NCBI GenBank assembly: GCA_965263455.1
Contig: CBDHHN010000001.1
Coordinates: 372,001-436,000 of the forward strand
Direction of reading: 5' to 3'
From: CADEDH01 sp965263455
GTDB lineage: Bacteria > Actinomycetota > Acidimicrobiia > Acidimicrobiales > SZUA-35
Length of the DNA stretch: 64,000 nucleotides
Made by a program: the position numbers and the translations under genes. Positions 1 to 9,117 of this stretch are shown here, piece after piece. The number at the start of each line of letters is the position of its first letter. Position 1 is the stretch's first letter. Under the pieces are notes generated by a model. That model did no database searches and had not been told where the DNA came from. It saw only the letters and a list, made by a program, of their open reading frames with translations.

Positions 1-1
1 C

Positions 2-607
2 AGGGTCATGCGGGAACTGGAGGAACTCGTCCACCGGGCCCGCGACGACGAGTCGATCAAGGTGGTGATCCTGACCGGGGCCGGGCCCGCCTTCTGCGCC
101 GGGGCCGATCTGACCCTGACCCGTGACGCCACCACGGACGAGGAGCGGGCCCGGGCCCGGGCCGACCTCGACCGCGTGCCCCGCCTGATCGGACGGATCT
201 TCGACACCCTGGTGCATGCCGAACTCATCACCATCGCCGCCGTCAACGGTCCGGCCGTCGGCGGCGGATGGTCGCTCATCGCCGGGTTCGATCACATCGT
301 GGCCGCCGAGGGGGCCGAGTTCTGGCTACCCGAGGTCGAGATCGGCATGCCGTTCCGGGGCCTGGCCAACATCGGGCTGACCCAACGCCTGGGTCCGGGC
401 CTGGCCAAGGAGGCCATGCTGCTCGGACGCAGGTTCGGCGCCCGGGAACTGGCGACACTCCGAGCCGTCAACCAGGTGTGCGATCCCGAGGACCTTGCGG
501 CCGAGGCCCGGGCGGCGGCCGAACGCTACCTGGCCCTGCCCTGGCGGGCCGCCATGGCGACTCGCCGGGAGATCAACGGCACCGTCTACGGACCCCAGTA
601 CTACTGA
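2..607 (+). CDS. Enoyl-CoA hydratase/isomerase family protein, 5' truncated
   Basis: A crotonase-fold protein that would hydrate or isomerise an acyl-CoA. The frame is already open at the window edge, so the true start lies upstream; about 200 residues remain of the usual 250-270. The oxyanion-hole segment (AFCAGADL) and the second one (AVNGPAVGGGWSL) are visible, followed by the usual central 'EVEIGMPF' region and a helical C-terminus. The substrate cannot be read from sequence. It ends facing the next gene, with a small inverted repeat just after the stop codon. Confidence 0.85.
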   Translation, partial: RVMRELEELVHRARDDESIKVVILTGAGPAFCAGADLTLTRDATTDEERARARADLDRVPRLIGRIFDTLVHAELITIAAVNGPAVGGGWSLIAGFDHIVAAEGAEFWLPEVEIGMPFRGLANIGLTQRLGPGLAKEAMLLGRRFGARELATLRAVNQVCDPEDLAAEARAAAERYLALPWRAAMATRREINGTVYGPQYY

Positions 608-628
608 GCCCAGGACCGGGAGGCTCAG
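604..628. terminator. Hairpin at convergent gene ends
   Basis: The arms CTGAGCC (604-610) and GGCTCAG (622-628) form a perfect 7-bp stem with an 11-nt loop. It begins inside the crotonase stop codon and lies in the 31-bp gap before the convergent gene. There is no T-run, so activity as a terminator is inferred from position only. Confidence 0.4.
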
Positions 629-638
629 CGGCAGGCTC

Positions 639-1970
639 TCAGCGCACGGCGACGATGCGGTGGAGCCCACCGTCCCAATCGACGGCGTACAGCTCGCCGT
701 CGTTGTCGGTGCCGAAGCTCGTGACCTGGCCCAGCCCGAAGTCGTCGGTCCATTCGAACTGGTCGAAGACCCGGTCGCCGTCGTAGCGCAGGCTCCGGAC
801 CCACCCCTTGCACCAATCGGCGTAGAAGTAGTGCCCGTCGAATTCGGGGATGGCCGCCCCCCGGTAGACGTGGCCACCCGTGATCGAGCAGCCCTCCTGG
901 TGCGAGTACTGGAACACGGGATCGGTGAACCCCTCGTCGGTGCAGCCACCCCGGAAGCACTCGGTCCCCTCCTTCACGAACCAGCCGAAGTTGGCCCCGG
1001 CCTGGTCGAGGGGCACCACGTTCAGTTCCTCGACCGCCTCCTGGCCGACATCGCCGATGTAGACCAGGCCCGATGGGGCGTCGATGGAGAACCGCCACGG
1101 ATTGCGGAGGCCGAAGGCCCAGATCTCGTCCCCGAAGGGATTGTCGGCGGGCACGGCGTAGGGTTCGCCTCCGTCCACGTCGAGGCGGAGGATGGCGCCG
1201 AGCAGGTTCGACGTGTCCTGGGCCGTCGCTCCCCCGCTGCCACCGTCGCCGACCGCGACGTACAGCAGTCCATCCGGTCCGAAGGCCAGCATCCCGGCGT
1301 TGTGGCGCTCGGCCGGCTGGTCGATGGTCAGCAACGTGACCTGGCTCTCCCGGTCTACGGTCGGGGGCGTCGCCGCCGGGTCGTCCACCGTGAACCGGGC
1401 CAGCACGCTGTCGCCCTCGGGGTCGGTCCAGTAGGCATAGAACCACCCGTTGTCGACATGGTCGGGGTGGAAGGCGAGACCGAGCAGGCCCTGCTCGATG
1501 CTCGACGACAGCAACCGGTCGGTGAGGTCGAGGAAGGGTTCGGGATCGACCCCGGCGGGTCCGACGGTCCGGATCACGCCCTCGCGCTCGACCACGAACA
1601 GCCGGTCCGACCCCGGGGCCGACGTGACCAGGATCGGCTGGTCGAACCCGTCGGCCACCGCCTCGACGGCCAGGCCCTGGAGAGGTTCGAGCGGTGCGGT
1701 CGTCGCCGTGGCCCGATCACCTGCGGGATCGTCGCCGCCCTCGGCCCCGCCGGATGGCGAGGCGTCGGCGTCGATGTCGGCGTCGATGTCCCCGTCGATG
1801 TCGCCGTCATCGGAGGGGGCCGTGGTCGTCGGCAGCGGCGGCTCGGTGGTGGAGCCCCGACCGAACGAGGCCGGCTCGACGTCGTCGGCCACGCAGGCGG
1901 TGGCCAGCAGCGCGGTCAGGCCGAGGGCAGCCAGTCGCGCCGGTAGTTGCCCAAGAAGTTCCAGATGATC
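639..1970 (-). CDS. PQQ-dependent sugar dehydrogenase-like (glucose/sorbosone dehydrogenase) lipoprotein
   Basis: A secreted, lipid-anchored six-bladed beta-propeller of the glucose/sorbosone dehydrogenase family, about 443 residues. Diagnostic stretches are 'GFDQPILVTSAPGSDRLFVV' near the start of the domain, 'RHNAGMLAFGPDGLLYV' with 'VGDGG' in the middle, and 'YIGDVGQEAVEE' further on. I chose the ATG at 1970 because it gives a hydrophobic signal ending in an ATAC lipobox-like motif, followed by an acidic and Thr-rich linker. An earlier in-frame ATG exists but lengthens the protein without a signal. The start lies 55 bp inside the upstream gene on the same strand. The sugar substrate and PQQ dependence are family inferences. 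Confidence 0.85.
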   Translation of the reverse strand, partial: DHLELLGQLPARLAALGLTALLATACVADDVEPASFGRGSTTEPPLPTTTAPSDDGDIDGDIDADIDADASPSGGAEGGDDPAGDRATATTAPLEPLQGLAVEAVADGFDQPILVTSAPGSDRLFVVEREGVIRTVGPAGVDPEPFLDLTDRLLSSSIEQGLLGLAFHPDHVDNGWFYAYWTDPEGDSVLARFTVDDPAATPPTVDRESQVTLLTIDQPAERHNAGMLAFGPDGLLYVAVGDGGSGGATAQDTSNLLGAILRLDVDGGEPYAVPADNPFGDEIWAFGLRNPWRFSIDAPSGLVYIGDVGQEAVEELNVVPLDQAGANFGWFVKEGTECFRGGCTDEGFTDPVFQYSHQEGCSITGGHVYRGAAIPEFDGHYFYADWCKGWVRSLRYDGDRVFDQFEWTDDFGLGQVTSFGTDNDGELYAVDWDGGLHRIVAVR

Positions 1971-3298
1971 CATCCCGCTCCCCTGGCCTCGCTCTCGTCG
2001 ATCTGGGCCCTGACCTGGGCCCCGTCGTAGTAGAAGCCCTGGATCCACGGCCGCATCAGGGCATGGGGTGCCATCCGAGGGCCGCCGGTGTCCAGGGCGT
2101 GGGCGATCACCGGTCCGGGGTGGTCGTTGGGGTCGTCGAACCCGAGCCAGCCGGGGCCGTAGTGGCTCGGGTAGAGCATGGGGCTGACAGCGTCGACCAC
2201 GCCGGACACGGTCTCTGGGGTCTGGCCGATCCCCTCGTCGGTCTCACTCGACATGACGATGCCGAAGATGGCGGCCGACACCCCGCAGCCGCGGGGATGG
2301 AGGAGATCCCGGGCCCGACCCAGGAAGGTCTCGATCACGGCCGCCCGTTCGGCGCTGGTGGCCGGGATCTGTGACGCCGCTGCTTCGGCCGTGCGTCCGG
2401 CCGGGAAGCGGACGTAGTCGAACTGGATCTCGTCGAAGCCGAGGGAGCAGGCCTCCTCGGCCAGCGCCAGGGGATAGGCCCAGTTGGCCTCGTCGGCGGC
2501 GTCGACCCAGGAGCCGGCCAGCTTCGCCTCGGAGTCGCCGCCGGCCCAGGTGCCGTCCTCGAACGTCACGATCCGGGTCACGGCGTACAGATCCCGCTCC
2601 CGGGCCAGGGCCAGCAGCTCGACCGGATCGTAGACGGCGTCGACGGCTCCGATGCGGTGGGCGTACTCCACCTCGGTGGCATACAGGACCTTGGTCGACT
2701 CGTCCTTGGTGTCGAAGACGAGCGTGTTGACCGTGGTCTCCTCGGCCAGGGCCAGGAGCTCGGCGAACCGGTCGGCGTCGGCGGCCACGTCGCGTGCCAC
2801 CCGCAACCCTCGGACGACCACCGGTTCGAGTTCGATGGCGACCTCGGGCCCGCCGGCCCCGTCCGTCTCCGCCCCGAGATCGACCGTGGTCGATCGCCAG
2901 ACCGGCCGCTCCACCGTCAGGCGACCGCTGTGGACGGGCAGCGTGAACCGACCGTCGGGGCCGGTGACCATGACCGCATCCTCGGTCGAGACGGTGGCCC
3001 CACCCAGCGGGGCACCGTCGACGGCCGAACGCACCACCCCGGCGACGGTCACCGGCTCGGGATCGGGCTCGGGATCGGTCGTCACCTCCGGACCGGCGTC
3101 CTCCTCGGTCCTCGGCCCCACCGGCCCTCCACCGTCGGACGTGCCCTCGCCGCCGTGGCCGTCATCGGCGGTGGCGACGGCCTCGTCCGCCCGGTCTTCG
3201 TCGGCCGCCACGGACTCGGCCGACGGGTCGGAGCAGGCGGCACCCACGACGACGAGGATCGTCGTCGCCACCGCGACCAGACGCCGGAACTCGAGCAC
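1916..3298 (-). CDS. DUF4015 (putative glycoside hydrolase) lipoprotein
   Basis: A 460-residue exported protein. An N-terminal signal peptide ends in a VGAAC lipobox, followed by a low-complexity acidic linker (about 30-80) and a carboxypeptidase-regulatory-like beta domain (about 80-150). The C-terminal TIM-barrel-like DUF4015 domain is related to glycoside hydrolase folds. Recognisable segments are 'NTLVFDTKDESTKVLY', 'GFDEIQFDYVRFPAGR' and 'VDAVSPMLYPSHYGPGW', which carry the acidic residues typical of the family. It precedes the sugar-dehydrogenase-like lipoprotein and overlaps it by 55 bp, so the two are probably co-expressed envelope proteins acting on carbohydrate. The actual substrate is unknown. 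Confidence 0.85.
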   Translation of the reverse strand: MLEFRRLVAVATTILVVVGAACSDPSAESVAADEDRADEAVATADDGHGGEGTSDGGGPVGPRTEEDAGPEVTTDPEPDPEPVTVAGVVRSAVDGAPLGGATVSTEDAVMVTGPDGRFTLPVHSGRLTVERPVWRSTTVDLGAETDGAGGPEVAIELEPVVVRGLRVARDVAADADRFAELLALAEETTVNTLVFDTKDESTKVLYATEVEYAHRIGAVDAVYDPVELLALARERDLYAVTRIVTFEDGTWAGGDSEAKLAGSWVDAADEANWAYPLALAEEACSLGFDEIQFDYVRFPAGRTAEAAASQIPATSAERAAVIETFLGRARDLLHPRGCGVSAAIFGIVMSSETDEGIGQTPETVSGVVDAVSPMLYPSHYGPGWLGFDDPNDHPGPVIAHALDTGGPRMAPHALMRPWIQGFYYDGAQVRAQIDESEARGAGWIIWNFLGNYRRDWLPSA

Positions 3299-3373
3299 CT
3301 CCCGAGCATAGGGACGGCCGCGGGGACCCGGACCGCACCCCCAGGCCCGACCCGGGCCCGGGGGTGGACCGGA

Positions 3374-4429
3374 TCAGGCCTCCTCGACCAACTCCCGGAG
3401 CTTGCCCAGCGTGGCCACCTGGTCCTCCGACGGGGGTACGTTGACGTTGAGCACCGTGACCCCCGCCTCCTTCCAGGCCCCCAGACGCTCCTTCACGTAC
3501 GACTCCGGGCCGACCAGGCTGGAGCGCTCCAGGAAGTCCCGGGGCACGGCGGCGGCGGCTTCGGCCTTCTTGCCGTCCAGGTAGAGGTCCTGGATCTCGA
3601 CGGCCTCGGCCTCATAGCCGTACTTCTTGGCGATGGTGTTGTAGAAGTTCTTGTCCCGGGCCCCCATCCCGCCCCAGTACAGGGCGGTGTTGGGCCGTCC
3701 CAGATCGAGGATCGGATCGGCGCCCTCGCCCGCGAACTGGTCGCCGATGGCCACGGTCGACCCGGCCCCGATCTCCAGGCGCCCCAGTTCGGGGTCGCGC
3801 TGAGCCTGCCCGGCCTTCAGGTCGTCGCCCCACACCCGCTGGAACTCGTCGGGCACGAAGAACACGGGCAGCCAGCCATCGGCCGAGCGGGCCGTGGCCT
3901 TCACCGACAGAGGCATGAGCGAGGCCCACCAGATGGGGATCTCGCTCCGGACCGGGTGGTTGATCAGCTTGAGCGGCTTGCCCAGGCCGGTGCCCCGGCC
4001 CTCGGGCAGGGGCACGGTCACGGCCTTCCCGTCGTAGACCACCTTCTCGCGCCGCAGCGTCATGCGCACGATGTCGATGTACTCCTGGATCCGGGCCATC
4101 GGCTTCTCGTAGGGCACGCCGTGGAAGCCCTCGATGACCTGAGGTCCGCTGGCCCCGAGGCCGAGGATGAAGCGCCCGTTGGACACCATGTCGAGCCCGG
4201 CGGCGGTCTGGGCCATGGCCGAGGCCGTTCGGGAGTAGACGTTCAGGATTCCCGAGCCCAGCTCGATCCGGCTGGTACGGGCGGCCAGGTACCCCAGCTG
4301 GCTGACGGCGTCGACGCTGTAGGCCTCGGCCACCCAGGCCACGTCGAGACCGGCGGCCTCCAGCTCGACCACCCGGTCCACGGCCTTGGCGAAATCACCG
4401 GCGTAGTTGATGCTCATCCCCAGTTTCAT
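3374..4429 (-). CDS. LLM class F420-dependent oxidoreductase
   Basis: A luciferase-like monooxygenase-fold (TIM barrel) enzyme of about 351 residues, in the actinobacterial group that normally uses coenzyme F420. The start MKLGMSINYAGDF (ATG at 4429) matches the first barrel strand; the upstream extension looks non-coding. The family segment 'FILGLGASGPQVIEGFHGVPY' and a later 'SLMPLSVKATARSADGWLPV' are clear. The substrate is unknown, since these enzymes reduce or oxidise many alcohols, alkenes and cofactors. The divergently placed DUF2461 gene starts 143 bp away. Confidence 0.88.
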   Translation of the reverse strand: MKLGMSINYAGDFAKAVDRVVELEAAGLDVAWVAEAYSVDAVSQLGYLAARTSRIELGSGILNVYSRTASAMAQTAAGLDMVSNGRFILGLGASGPQVIEGFHGVPYEKPMARIQEYIDIVRMTLRREKVVYDGKAVTVPLPEGRGTGLGKPLKLINHPVRSEIPIWWASLMPLSVKATARSADGWLPVFFVPDEFQRVWGDDLKAGQAQRDPELGRLEIGAGSTVAIGDQFAGEGADPILDLGRPNTALYWGGMGARDKNFYNTIAKKYGYEAEAVEIQDLYLDGKKAEAAAAVPRDFLERSSLVGPESYVKERLGAWKEAGVTVLNVNVPPSEDQVATLGKLRELVEEA

Positions 4430-4572
4430 GGTCGGCGATCCTAGTGGCGCGGCCGGCCCTGCACGGAATCTCCGCCCCACCGGCCCACCTGTCCAGATCG
4501 GCGCGCTCCGGACGTCGACGGGGCAACCGGCCCGCGACCACGGCGAGGGCCAGCATCGAGAAGGAGACGGCC

Positions 4573-5262
4573 ATGGCCGCCAGCACCACCCCCAACGAGT
4601 TCAGCGGCTTCTCGCCGGAGGCGATCGACCTGCTGCGCCGCATGGGCACGGCCGACAAGGCCTGGTTCGACGCCAACCGCGCCGCCTACGACGAGCTGGT
4701 GGTGGCCCCGACCAGAGCGTTCGTCACCGCGCTCGGCGACGTCCTCGCCTCGACCTTCGCCCCCGCCGTGGCCGCCGTCCCCAAGGCGAACGGCTCCATC
4801 GCCCCGATCAACAACGACCGTCGATTCGCCCCCGACAAGAGCCCCTACAAGGACCACCTGCTGCTGCGGTTCTGGGAGGGCCCGGACAAGAAGACGGCCC
4901 CCACCCTGTTCGTGCGCCTGGCCCCGGACGGTGTCGGGTTTGCAACCGGCGCCGCGCTGGGTGATCTGGACCGCTGGCGGCGCCTCATCGACGACGACAC
5001 GACCGGGCGGGCGCTGGCCGATGCGCTGGCCGACCTGGCGCCCGACCGTGACCTCGACGTCGACGGCCAGGGCTACAAGCGGGTGCCGTCGCCCTACCCC
5101 GCCGACCACCCCCGGGCCGACCTCCTCCGCCACAAGAGCCTTCAGGCCCGCTGGATCCGACCGCTCCCCGCCTCGTTGCATTCGGCCGACTTCGTGCCGT
5201 ACTGCGGTGACGAGCTGGCGGCCGCGGCCGACGTCCACCGGTGGCTCGTCGCCAACCTGTGA
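4573..5262 (+). CDS. DUF2461 domain-containing protein
   Basis: A cytoplasmic protein of 229 residues matching the DUF2461 (TIGR02453) family, whose biochemical role is not established. Hallmarks are 'FSGFSPEAIDLLRRM' near the start, the 'WFDANRAAYDELV' segment, and the central 'NNDRRFAPDKSPYKDHLLLRF' region (shown here only as a landmark). The ATG at 4573 follows an AAGGAG ribosome-binding site. It has no obvious operon partner: a diverging luciferase-like gene lies upstream and a rhodanese gene 130 bp downstream. Confidence 0.85.
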   Translation: MAASTTPNEFSGFSPEAIDLLRRMGTADKAWFDANRAAYDELVVAPTRAFVTALGDVLASTFAPAVAAVPKANGSIAPINNDRRFAPDKSPYKDHLLLRFWEGPDKKTAPTLFVRLAPDGVGFATGAALGDLDRWRRLIDDDTTGRALADALADLAPDRDLDVDGQGYKRVPSPYPADHPRADLLRHKSLQARWIRPLPASLHSADFVPYCGDELAAAADVHRWLVANL

Positions 5263-5392
5263 TCGACCGCACCACCGACGGCACACGGCCCCACGGCCTC
5301 GCCCGGCGTGGCCTGGGCCGGGTCCCGCCGGGCGGTTGGCGACGCCGGGCTAGCCTTGCCAACGACGACGGTCGAGCCCCGGGGGACGGACG

Positions 5393-6247
5393 ATGGATGC
5401 ACTGGTGTCGAGCGAGTGGCTGGCGGGCGAACTGGGGGCGCCGGATCTGAGGATCCTGGAGTGCACGGTCGACCTCAAGCCCGGGGGGCCCGGCGGGTTC
5501 ACCGCGGTGCCCATGACCGACCGGTGGGCCGAGGGCCACATCCCCGGCTCCGGCTACGCCGACCTGGCCGACGCCCTCAGCGACCCCGACAGCGACCTGC
5601 GCTTCATGGTCCCGGCGGCCGAACGTTTCGCCGCCGCCATGGAGGCCCTCGGAGTCGGCGACGGGACCCGCGTCGTGCTCTACGACCGGCGCTTCACCAT
5701 GTGGGCCACCCGCGTGTTCTGGATGCTGCGGGCCTTCGGCTTCGACGAGTGCGCCGTACTCGACGGCGGATGGCGAACCTGGACGGCCGAGGATCGGCCG
5801 GTGTCGACCGAGCCCGCGCCCACCCATCCTCCGGTCACCTTCACCCCTCGACCACGACCCGAGCTGTTCGCCGACCTGGCCCGCATGGAGGCAGTCGTGG
5901 GCGACGACCGGACCTGCATCGTCAACGCGCTGTCGCCTGAGAACCACTCGGGCGAGGACGACAGCTACGGCCGCCCCGGACATCTGCCGGGCGCCAGCAA
6001 CGTGTTCGCCGTGTCCCTGGTCGACGCCGACAACCACCGTTTCCTCCCCGTGGACGAGCTGCGGACCCGCTTCGACCACCTCCCGGCCGACGGCCCGGTC
6101 GTGACCTACTGCGGAGGCGGGATCGCCGCCACCGCCAACGCCTTCGTCCTCCGCCACCTCCTGGGCCGGGACGACGTCGCCGTGTACGACGGCTCGCTCA
6201 GCGAGTGGGTGCGCGACCCGGCCCGGCCGCTCGAAACCGGCGCGTGA
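5393..6247 (+). CDS. Sulfurtransferase (tandem rhodanese, thiosulfate/3-mercaptopyruvate type)
   Basis: A 284-residue two-domain rhodanese that would move sulfane sulfur from thiosulfate or 3-mercaptopyruvate to an acceptor. The N-terminal domain is catalytically inactive and contains 'RWAEGHIPGSGYADL'. The C-terminal domain carries the active-site loop CGGGIAA with Cys at about residue 240. Its last codons overlap the start of the following molybdopterin oxidoreductase (GTGA at 6244-6247), so the two are translationally coupled. That makes a role in sulfur supply to, or sulfur chemistry by, the molybdoenzyme plausible but unproven. Confidence 0.88.
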   Translation: MDALVSSEWLAGELGAPDLRILECTVDLKPGGPGGFTAVPMTDRWAEGHIPGSGYADLADALSDPDSDLRFMVPAAERFAAAMEALGVGDGTRVVLYDRRFTMWATRVFWMLRAFGFDECAVLDGGWRTWTAEDRPVSTEPAPTHPPVTFTPRPRPELFADLARMEAVVGDDRTCIVNALSPENHSGEDDSYGRPGHLPGASNVFAVSLVDADNHRFLPVDELRTRFDHLPADGPVVTYCGGGIAATANAFVLRHLLGRDDVAVYDGSLSEWVRDPARPLETGA

Positions 6248-8283
6248 TCGTCAAGGGATCGTGTCACCACGACTGCCCCGACACCTGCCAATGGGAGGTC
6301 ACGGTCACCGACGGTCGGGCGGTGAAGCTGCGGGGGGCCGCTGACCACCCGACCACGGCGGGCCAACTGTGCCCGAAGGTCAACAAGTTCCTCGACCGGG
6401 TCCATCATCGCGACCGGATCCTGGAGCCCCAACGCCGGATGGGGCCCAAGGGCTCGGGTCGTTTCGAACCCGTGTCCTGGGACGAGGCCGTGGCCGAGAT
6501 CGCCGACCGATGGTCGACCGTCATCGACCGCCACGGCCCGGCCGCCATCCTCCCCTTCTCCTTCGACGGCACCCAGGGCGTCATCCAGAAGGGCATCCTG
6601 GCCCAGCGCTTCTTCGCCGCCCTCGGCACCAGCGACATCGACCGTCACCTGTGCGGGGTCACGGCCTGGCTGGGCGCGGCCGACGTCACCGGGCTGCCCC
6701 TCGGCATCGACCCGGAGGATCTGCGCCACAGCCGGACCATCGTGCTGTGGGGCACCGACACCTACCTGACCAACCGCCATCTGTGGCCCACCATCGAGGC
6801 GGCCCGGGCCGCAGGGGCCACGGTGTGGGTCGTCGACCCGGTCCGCAGCGCAACCGCGGCCCGGGCCGACGTGCACCTGGCCCCCCGACCCGGGACCGAC
6901 GTGGCCCTGGTGCTGGGCCTGCTCCACGTCCTGGAGGCCGAGGGCCGCCTCGACCAGGGATGGCTCGACGGTCACACCAGCGGCTGGCCCGAGCTGCGGG
7001 AGTCGATCCGGCCCTGGACCCCGGACGCCGCGGCCGCAACAACCGGCGTGGCGGCGGACGACATCCGCCGTCTGGCCCGGGCCTGGGTCGACGATCAACC
7101 GTCGGCCGTGCGGTCCCTGGTCGGCCCCGAACACCGCCAGCGGGGGCGCGACATCATGCGAGCCCTGGCCCTGCTACCGGCCGCCACCGGGGCCTGGCGT
7201 CGGCGGGGCGGAGGGCTGGCCCGGTCGACCCAGGTGTACTTCGAGCAGGCCCTGGCCTACCCCGAGCCGCCCGACCCGGCCACCGACGGCCGCCGCCGGT
7301 TCAACATGGCCGAGCTGGGCCGCGTCCTCACCGACCCCGCACTCGACCCGCCGATCGAGGCCCTGATCGTCCACAACTCCAACCCGGCCGTGATCTGCCC
7401 CGACCAGGAACGGGTGTTGGCCGGGCTGGCCCGTCCCGACCTGTTCACCGTGGTCGTCGAGCAGTTCCCGACCGATACCGCCCGCCACGCCGACCTCGTC
7501 CTCCCGGCCACCACCCAGATCGAGCACCTCGACCTCGGCATCGCCTGGGGTCACCTCTACCTGTCGCTCAACCAACCCGCCATCGCCCCGCTCGGATCGG
7601 CCCGCTCCAACACCGAGATCTTCCGCCACCTGGCCCGGGCCCTCGACCTCGACCGGGACCACCCCGACCTGGTCGACGACGACGAGACCCTGATCCGGGA
7701 TCTGCTCGACAGCCACCACCCGTGGCTCGACGGGATCAGCTACGAACGACTGGCCGCCGAAGGCTGGGCCCGCCTCGCCGTGCCCGACGGTTACCGACCC
7801 GGCGTCGACCAGACCCCGGCCACCGACGACGGCCGGTTCCGGCTCGGCACCCTCGTCCACGAATCGGCGGCCGAGGCCCCGGGTGGCACCGACGACGACG
7901 GTCGCCACCCGTTGATCCTCCTCAGCCGCAAGCGGCACCTCCGATTTCTCAACGCCAACTACGGCGGCTTCGCCGATCACCTGCCCGGCGACGGTCGGCC
8001 CACGGTCCAGCTCCACCCGATCGATGCCGAGGCCCGAGGCATCGCCGCCGGCGATCGGGTCGTGGTCCACAACGACCGGGGCCGACTGACGCTCGGGGCC
8101 GAGCTCAGCACCGACACCGCACCGGGGGTGGTGGTGATCGGGTTCGGCTGGTGGACGGACCACACGCCCGAGGGTCGAAGCGTCAACGTCCTGACCAACC
8201 CGGCCCTCCCGGCCGACGGCCAGGGATCGGCCGCCTTCCACGACACCCTCGTCCAGGTGTCGCCCGTCCCGCCCGCCAACTAG
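6244..8283 (+). CDS. Molybdopterin-dependent oxidoreductase (DMSO reductase family)
   Basis: A 679-residue cytoplasmic Mo-bis-MGD enzyme with no twin-arginine signal. Four cysteines at residues 7, 11, 15 and 43 (C-x3-C-x3-C-x27-C) form an N-terminal [4Fe-4S] site. They are followed by the molybdopterin domain (about 60-500) and a molydopterin-dinucleotide-binding C-terminal domain beginning near 'HPLILLSRKRHLRFLN'. The GTG start overlaps the stop codon of the rhodanese gene. The family includes formate dehydrogenase-like, thiosulfate reductase-like and biotin-sulfoxide reductase-like enzymes, and I cannot assign the substrate. No electron-transfer subunit is encoded next to it. Confidence 0.87.
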   Translation: MIVKGSCHHDCPDTCQWEVTVTDGRAVKLRGAADHPTTAGQLCPKVNKFLDRVHHRDRILEPQRRMGPKGSGRFEPVSWDEAVAEIADRWSTVIDRHGPAAILPFSFDGTQGVIQKGILAQRFFAALGTSDIDRHLCGVTAWLGAADVTGLPLGIDPEDLRHSRTIVLWGTDTYLTNRHLWPTIEAARAAGATVWVVDPVRSATAARADVHLAPRPGTDVALVLGLLHVLEAEGRLDQGWLDGHTSGWPELRESIRPWTPDAAAATTGVAADDIRRLARAWVDDQPSAVRSLVGPEHRQRGRDIMRALALLPAATGAWRRRGGGLARSTQVYFEQALAYPEPPDPATDGRRRFNMAELGRVLTDPALDPPIEALIVHNSNPAVICPDQERVLAGLARPDLFTVVVEQFPTDTARHADLVLPATTQIEHLDLGIAWGHLYLSLNQPAIAPLGSARSNTEIFRHLARALDLDRDHPDLVDDDETLIRDLLDSHHPWLDGISYERLAAEGWARLAVPDGYRPGVDQTPATDDGRFRLGTLVHESAAEAPGGTDDDGRHPLILLSRKRHLRFLNANYGGFADHLPGDGRPTVQLHPIDAEARGIAAGDRVVVHNDRGRLTLGAELSTDTAPGVVVIGFGWWTDHTPEGRSVNVLTNPALPADGQGSAAFHDTLVQVSPVPPAN

Positions 8284-8294
8284 CGTCGGGGCCC

Positions 8295-9056
8295 ATGAGC
8301 GAACCGGCCGTGACCACCACCGTCGGCGACGACCACGTCGCCACCATCGAGTTGTGTCGGCCACCCAACAACTTCTTCTCCATCGAGCTCATCGAGGGCG
8401 TGGCTGAGGCGCTGGAGACCCTGGACGAGGACCCCCGCTGCCGGGCGGCCGTGCTGTGCGCCGAGGGCAAGCACTTCTCGGCCGGGGCCGACCACTCGTC
8501 CGGGGGGCGCAACTACACCACCCAGGAGCTGTACGGCGCCGCCGTCCGCATCTTCCGAACCCAGACCCCGGTGGTGGCCGCCGTGCAGGGGGCTGCGGTC
8601 GGTGGCGGCATGGGCCTGGCGCTGTCGGCCGACTTCCGCTTCGCGGCCCCGGAGGCCCGCTTCAGCGCCAACTTCGCCCGCCTCGGGTTCCACCAGGGCT
8701 TCGGTCTGAGCGTGACCCTCCCCCGCCTCGCCGGGGTGCAGACCGCGGCCGAACTGCTCTACACCGGGCGCCGGGTCAAGGGGGAGGAGGCCGTGGCCCT
8801 GGGCCTGGCCGACCATCTCGCCCCCCTCGACGAACTGCGGGACCGGGCCCATGAGCTGGCGGTGGAGATCGCCACGTCGGCGCCTCTGGCCGTGCGCTCC
8901 ATCCGGGCCACCCTGCGGGGCGACCTGGCCGATCAGGTGGAGGCGGCCACCGCCCACGAGGGGGCCGAACAGGCCCGACTGGGCCAGACCGAGGACCACG
9001 CCGAGGGGCGGGCGGCCATGGCCGAACGGCGGACTCCGGTGTTCAAGGGCCGCTGA
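8295..9056 (+). CDS. Enoyl-CoA hydratase/isomerase family protein
   Basis: A 253-residue crotonase-fold enzyme. The two oxyanion-hole segments are 'HFSAGADHSS' and 'AVQGAAVGGGMGLALSADFR', and 'LGFHQGFGLSVTLPRLAG' follows as in this family. The start ATG lies 11 bp after the molybdoenzyme gene on the same strand. A His-rich C-terminal segment and a typical 'AMAERRTPVFKGR' end indicate a complete protein. The acyl-CoA substrate is unknown. Its stop codon is embedded in a hairpin shared with the convergent monooxygenase gene. Confidence 0.88.
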   Translation: MSEPAVTTTVGDDHVATIELCRPPNNFFSIELIEGVAEALETLDEDPRCRAAVLCAEGKHFSAGADHSSGGRNYTTQELYGAAVRIFRTQTPVVAAVQGAAVGGGMGLALSADFRFAAPEARFSANFARLGFHQGFGLSVTLPRLAGVQTAAELLYTGRRVKGEEAVALGLADHLAPLDELRDRAHELAVEIATSAPLAVRSIRATLRGDLADQVEAATAHEGAEQARLGQTEDHAEGRAAMAERRTPVFKGR

Positions 9057-9117
9057 GCCCCGCACCGGGGGCGGCCTGAGGGGGGCGGCCCGGCGCCACC
9101 CCCCCCCGAGGGCTCAG
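9053..9117. terminator. Bidirectional hairpin embedding both stop codons
   Basis: CTGAGCCC (9053-9060) and GGGCTCAG (9110-9117) are perfectly complementary. Each contains the TGA stop of one of the two convergent genes. The interior is extremely G/C-rich, with a long C tract. Termination is inferred. Confidence 0.4.

Noticed and set aside
495..1946. A 483-residue open frame on the + strand opposite the sugar-dehydrogenase-like gene
   Set aside because: It is rich in Arg, Gly, Pro and Val without any family motif and mirrors a strongly conserved gene on the other strand.
2657..4444. A 595-residue + strand open frame
   Set aside because: It spans two unrelated genes and their gap on the opposite strand. 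This is typical of long chance frames in GC-rich DNA.
9095..9110. The long C tract as a phase-variation signal
   Set aside because: It lies outside both coding regions, inside the hairpin between convergent stops, so slippage would not alter a protein.
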